Shown: positions 5,202 to 7,384 of the stretch, in pieces
How the letters are laid out: each line of letters opens with the position of its first letter
Position numbering within the stretch: the stretch's first letter is position 1
NCBI GenBank assembly: GCA_003520545.1
Contig: DOUP01000209.1
Span: forward strand, 594 to 7,977
DNA: 7,384 nt
Direction: 5' to 3'
Source of the DNA: Maritimibacter sp.
Lineage (GTDB): Bacteria; Pseudomonadota; Alphaproteobacteria; Rhodobacterales; Rhodobacteraceae
The notes under the pieces: generated by a model
Databases searched by the model: none
Told to the model about the DNA's origin: nothing
What the model saw: the letters and a program-made list of their open reading frames with translations, nothing else
Translations under genes and position numbers: made by a program

Positions 5202-6674
5202 ATGACCGATGTGACCCGCCCCGATTTCACCCTGCTCGACCTTGACGCGCTTTCGGAGGCAACGGGCCGGATCGTCGTGCTCGCGGGCGGCGACGGAAGC
5301 CTCGACAAGGGCGCGCGCCGTGTGAACCGGCTGACCAAGGGCGCGGTGGCGCGGCTGGTCGAGAGCGAGGCGTTTTCCGACATGAAGGCGGGCGAGATGA
5401 CGACGCTGGCGTGGCCTGCGAACCTTGCTGCGGAAGCCGTCGACGTTGTGAAGGTTGAAAAGCGCCTGACGCCTGACCTCGCCCGCAAGGTGGGCGCGGC
5501 GATCGGGGCGAAGCGGGGCAAGGGCGACACGCTGGTTCTGGGCGGGTCGCACAAGAACCTCGATCAACTGGCGCTGGCGCTGCTCCTGCGCTCCTATGCC
5601 TTCACCGATCACAAGACCGGCGAAAAGGACAAGGTGACCAAGGGTGCGGTTACGGTGATGGTCAACCAGCCGGAGGCCTGGAAGCCGACCGTGGACGAGG
5701 TCATGGCGGTCGCCGAGGGCGTCGTGATGACCCGCGACCTGGTGAGCGAGCCGTCCAACATCCTGACCACCACCGAATTCGCGGCGCGGGCCGTTGGCCT
5801 GAAAGAGCTTGGCGTGAAGGTCGAGGTGCTGGAAGAGGCGGATCTGGACAAGCTCGGGATGCGCGCGCTTCTGGGCGTCGGGCAGGGGTCGGAAAGCCCC
5901 TCCAAGGTCGTCGTGATGGAATGGATGGGCGGCGGTGACGAGGCCCCGCTGGCGCTGGTGGGCAAGGGCGTCGTGTTCGACACGGGCGGTATCAGCATCA
6001 AACCGGCGGCCGGCATGGAAGACATGACCATGGACATGGGTGGCGCGGGTGTCGTGACCGGCGTGATGAAGACCATCGCGGCGCGCAAGGCCAAGGCGAA
6101 TGTTGTCGGGCTGATCGGGCTGGTCGAGAACATGCCGGACGGCAAGGCGCAGCGCCCCGGCGATATCGTCACCACCATGAAGGGCGACACGGTGGAGGTC
6201 ATCAACACGGACGCGGAGGGGCGCATGGTCCTGTGCGATGTGCTCTGGTACGCGCAGGAGCGGTTCAAACCGGCGGGCGTCATCGACCTCGCCACGCTGA
6301 CCGGGGCCTGTGTCATTGCGCTGGGGCATGAAAACGCGGGCGTCTTCTCCAACGACGATGATTTCTGCAAAGCCTTCCTCAAGGCGGCCGAGACCGAGGA
6401 AGAGGGCGCGTGGCGGCTGCCGCTCGGGGCCGCCTATGACAAGCTACTCAAAAGCGAGAAGGCCGATTTCAAGCATGTCGGCGGACGGCCCGCAGGCTCG
6501 ATCACGGCGGCGCAGTTCCTGCAACGGTTCATCAAGGAAGATATGCCGTGGATCCATCTCGACATCGCCGGGGTGGCGGATGTGAAGAGCGACACCGACC
6601 TTGCCCCCAAGGGCGCGACTGGCTGGGGCGTTCGGGCGCTGAACCGGCTGATCGCGGAGACCTGCGAGCACTGA
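5202..6674 (+). CDS. pepA: Leucyl (cytosol) aminopeptidase, M17 family
   Basis: Cytosolic di-metal aminopeptidase that removes N-terminal residues from peptides during protein turnover; family members form hexamers. The protein has 490 residues (E. coli PepA 503). The N-terminal macro-like domain (about 1-165) is variable, and the catalytic domain follows. All active-site residues are present: metal ligands K255, D260 (GKGVVFDTGG), D278 (MDMGGAG), D337 and E339, plus catalytic K267 (SIKP) and R341. Each is offset by exactly 15 from the E. coli residues (270, 275, 293, 352, 354, 282, 356). The M17 signature NTDAEGR is at 335-341, and the C-terminal GGRPAGSITAAQFLQRF is typical. holC follows 1 nt after the stop. 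E. coli PepA also binds DNA at cer and carAB; nothing here shows whether this one does. Confidence 0.97.
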   Translation: MTDVTRPDFTLLDLDALSEATGRIVVLAGGDGSLDKGARRVNRLTKGAVARLVESEAFSDMKAGEMTTLAWPANLAAEAVDVVKVEKRLTPDLARKVGAAIGAKRGKGDTLVLGGSHKNLDQLALALLLRSYAFTDHKTGEKDKVTKGAVTVMVNQPEAWKPTVDEVMAVAEGVVMTRDLVSEPSNILTTTEFAARAVGLKELGVKVEVLEEADLDKLGMRALLGVGQGSESPSKVVVMEWMGGGDEAPLALVGKGVVFDTGGISIKPAAGMEDMTMDMGGAGVVTGVMKTIAARKAKANVVGLIGLVENMPDGKAQRPGDIVTTMKGDTVEVINTDAEGRMVLCDVLWYAQERFKPAGVIDLATLTGACVIALGHENAGVFSNDDDFCKAFLKAAETEEEGAWRLPLGAAYDKLLKSEKADFKHVGGRPAGSITAAQFLQRFIKEDMPWIHLDIAGVADVKSDTDLAPKGATGWGVRALNRLIAETCEH

Positions 6675-6675
6675 G

Positions 6676-7137
6676 GTGGGCGAGGCGTACTTCTATCATA
6701 TGACGCGCACGCCGTTGGAGGCGACCTTGCCCGTGCTCCTGGGCAAGGCGCTTGGCGCGGGCTGGCGCGTTGCCGTGCGCGGACGGGGCGCTCCGTTGAT
6801 GGATCAGTTGGACGCCAAGCTCTGGATGGCGCCGGGTGACGGGTTCTTGCCGCACGGTCGGGCAGGCGGGCCGCATGACGCGGATCAGCCGATCCTGCTG
6901 ACCGTCGGCGACGAGGTGCCAAACGGCGCGACCTGCCTGGTCAGCGTCGACGGAGCCGAGGTCAGCCCGGAGGAGGTCGCCGCGATGGAACGGGTGATGA
7001 TCCTGTTCGATGGCAACAACGACGACGCCGTGGTGCGGGCGCGTGAGCAATGGCGCGTCGTGACCAAGGGCGGCGCGGTGGCGAAATACTGGAGCCAGGA
7101 GACCGGAAACTGGGCGCTCAAGGCGTCGAGCGGGTAG
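6676..7137 (+). CDS. holC: DNA polymerase III subunit chi
   Basis: Chi is an accessory subunit of the polymerase III clamp-loader assembly and in E. coli contacts single-stranded-DNA-binding protein through the SSB tail. The product has 153 residues (E. coli 147). Recognition rests on the N-terminal FYHMTRTPLEATLPVLLGKAL (given here as FYHMTRTPLEAT and LPVLLGKAL), the GWRVAVRGRG strand, LDAKLWMAPGDGFLPHG, AGGPHDADQPILLT, and VMILFDGNNDDAV with a conserved WRVV. The GTG at 6676 is preferred to the ATG at 6700 because starting there would remove the conserved YFYH strand. The GTG is 1 nt beyond the pepA TGA, so the two are co-transcribed and probably coupled; TGAGG is too close to be an ideal Shine-Dalgarno. 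pepA-holC adjacency is also found in E. coli. Confidence 0.93.
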   Translation: MGEAYFYHMTRTPLEATLPVLLGKALGAGWRVAVRGRGAPLMDQLDAKLWMAPGDGFLPHGRAGGPHDADQPILLTVGDEVPNGATCLVSVDGAEVSPEEVAAMERVMILFDGNNDDAVVRAREQWRVVTKGGAVAKYWSQETGNWALKASSG

Positions 7138-7167
7138 GTGTTCACAACCCTGCTGCGACATGGAAAC

Positions 7168-7198
7168 TCCCGCCCGCAAGGTGAAACTGCGGGTGGGA
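7168..7198 (+). terminator. Rho-independent-like terminator after holC
   Basis: The arms TCCCGCCCGCA (7168-7178) and TGCGGGTGGGA (7188-7198) form 11 pairs with one G-T wobble around a 9-nt loop, followed by TTT (7199-7201). It begins 30 nt past the holC stop and should end the pepA-holC transcript before hmgA. Confidence 0.7.
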
Positions 7199-7228
7199 TT
7201 TGCCCGGTCTAGCCTGTCCTGCGACAAG

Positions 7229-7246
7229 TCGTTTCATATGCAACGA
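7229..7246. promoter_or_regulatory. 18-bp near-palindrome upstream of hmgA, candidate operator
   Basis: TCGTTTCATATGCAACGA is symmetric at 8 of 9 pairs about 7237/7238. It ends 45 bp before the hmgA ATG and covers the expected -35 position for the -10-like TAGGAT (7255-7260). A/T-rich palindromes with a CATATG-like core are common sites for MarR-family regulators, which often control aromatic catabolism. The regulator family is my inference. Confidence 0.5.
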
Positions 7247-7254
7247 GTTTCTGC

Positions 7255-7260
7255 TAGGAT
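7255..7260 (+). promoter_or_regulatory. Possible -10 element of hmgA
   Basis: TAGGAT matches 4 of 6 consensus -10 bases and lies 31 nt before the ATG, giving a leader of roughly 25 nt. The matching -35 (about 7231-7237) is poor and sits inside the near-palindrome, as expected for a regulated promoter. Confidence 0.35.
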
Positions 7261-7280
7261 GGATTCGCGAACAGTGATCG

Positions 7281-7285
7281 GGAGG
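7281..7285 (+). promoter_or_regulatory. Ribosome binding site of hmgA
   Basis: GGAGG stands 6 nt ahead of the ATG at 7292, fixing the hmgA start. Confidence 0.8.
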
Positions 7286-7291
7286 ATCCCC

Positions 7292-7384
7292 ATGACCACA
7301 CATGACCTGCCCCAGGGCATGATCCGTGCGACGTCCACGACGGGCACGCAGGACGGCTACATGCCGGGCTTTGGCAATGATTTC
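7292..7384 (+). CDS. hmgA: Homogentisate 1,2-dioxygenase, N-terminal fragment (partial)
   Basis: Only the first 31 codons are inside the window. The last stretch, DGYMPGFGNDF (residues 21-31), is the strongly conserved N-terminal signature of homogentisate 1,2-dioxygenase (family form Y..GFGN.F). This Fe(II) enzyme opens the ring of homogentisate to maleylacetoacetate in tyrosine and phenylalanine degradation. The iron ligands lie in the unseen C-terminal half. The start is supported by GGAGG 6 nt upstream. Downstream genes may include fumarylacetoacetase and maleylacetoacetate isomerase, the usual partners, but that is expectation, not observation. The gene is set off from holC by a terminator and has its own promoter region with a candidate operator. 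Confidence 0.85.
   Translation, partial: MTTHDLPQGMIRATSTTGTQDGYMPGFGNDF

Noticed and set aside
5190..6329. 379-codon minus-strand open frame opposite pepA
   Set aside because: It is antisense to pepA, whose active-site residues are all intact. The translation is His/Arg/Leu-rich and resembles no family.

Overview
The window looks like chromosomal DNA of a GC-rich alphaproteobacterium, most likely a Rhodobacterales (Roseobacter/Rhodobacter group) member. Three things point there: the gene content and order (tyrS | anmK, surA-pdxA-rsmA, pepA-holC), the sequence style of the proteins, and the GC-rich twin hairpins between convergent genes. This is family recognition by eye, without a database search. 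I see no mobile elements, CRISPR arrays, tRNA or rRNA.

Layout: (1) 1-460, minus strand, the N-terminal third of tyrosyl-tRNA synthetase (tyrS), cut by the window edge. (2) 524-1621, plus strand, anmK (anhydro-MurNAc kinase, cell-wall recycling), divergent from tyrS. (3) 1622-1719, a convergent intergenic stretch with two strong GC-rich stem-loops. (4) 1720-4830, minus strand, a tight operon transcribed surA -> pdxA -> rsmA: periplasmic outer-membrane-protein chaperone, vitamin B6 enzyme and 16S rRNA dimethyltransferase. surA and pdxA are 7 nt apart; pdxA and rsmA overlap by 4 nt. (5) 4831-5201, a divergent intergenic region of about 370 bp with a 20-bp near-palindrome but no credible gene. 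(6) 5202-7137, plus strand, pepA (M17 aminopeptidase) and holC (DNA polymerase III chi) 1 nt apart. (7) 7138-7291, a terminator hairpin, then a promoter region with an 18-bp near-palindrome. (8) 7292-7384, plus strand, the first 31 codons of hmgA (homogentisate 1,2-dioxygenase, tyrosine/phenylalanine catabolism).

Almost everything here is housekeeping. The most interesting point is an absence. In many Proteobacteria surA-pdxA-rsmA follows lptD, and pepA-holC lies back to back with lptF-lptG. In Rhodobacterales, as I recall it, these form one locus: (holC-pepA) <-> lptF-lptG-lptD-surA-pdxA-rsmA. Here both flanks are intact and in the expected orientation, but surA and pepA face each other across only about 370 bp. 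All three lipopolysaccharide-transport genes are missing from the slot. This could be relocation or true loss; the window alone cannot tell. I found no evidence of a novel multi-gene system.
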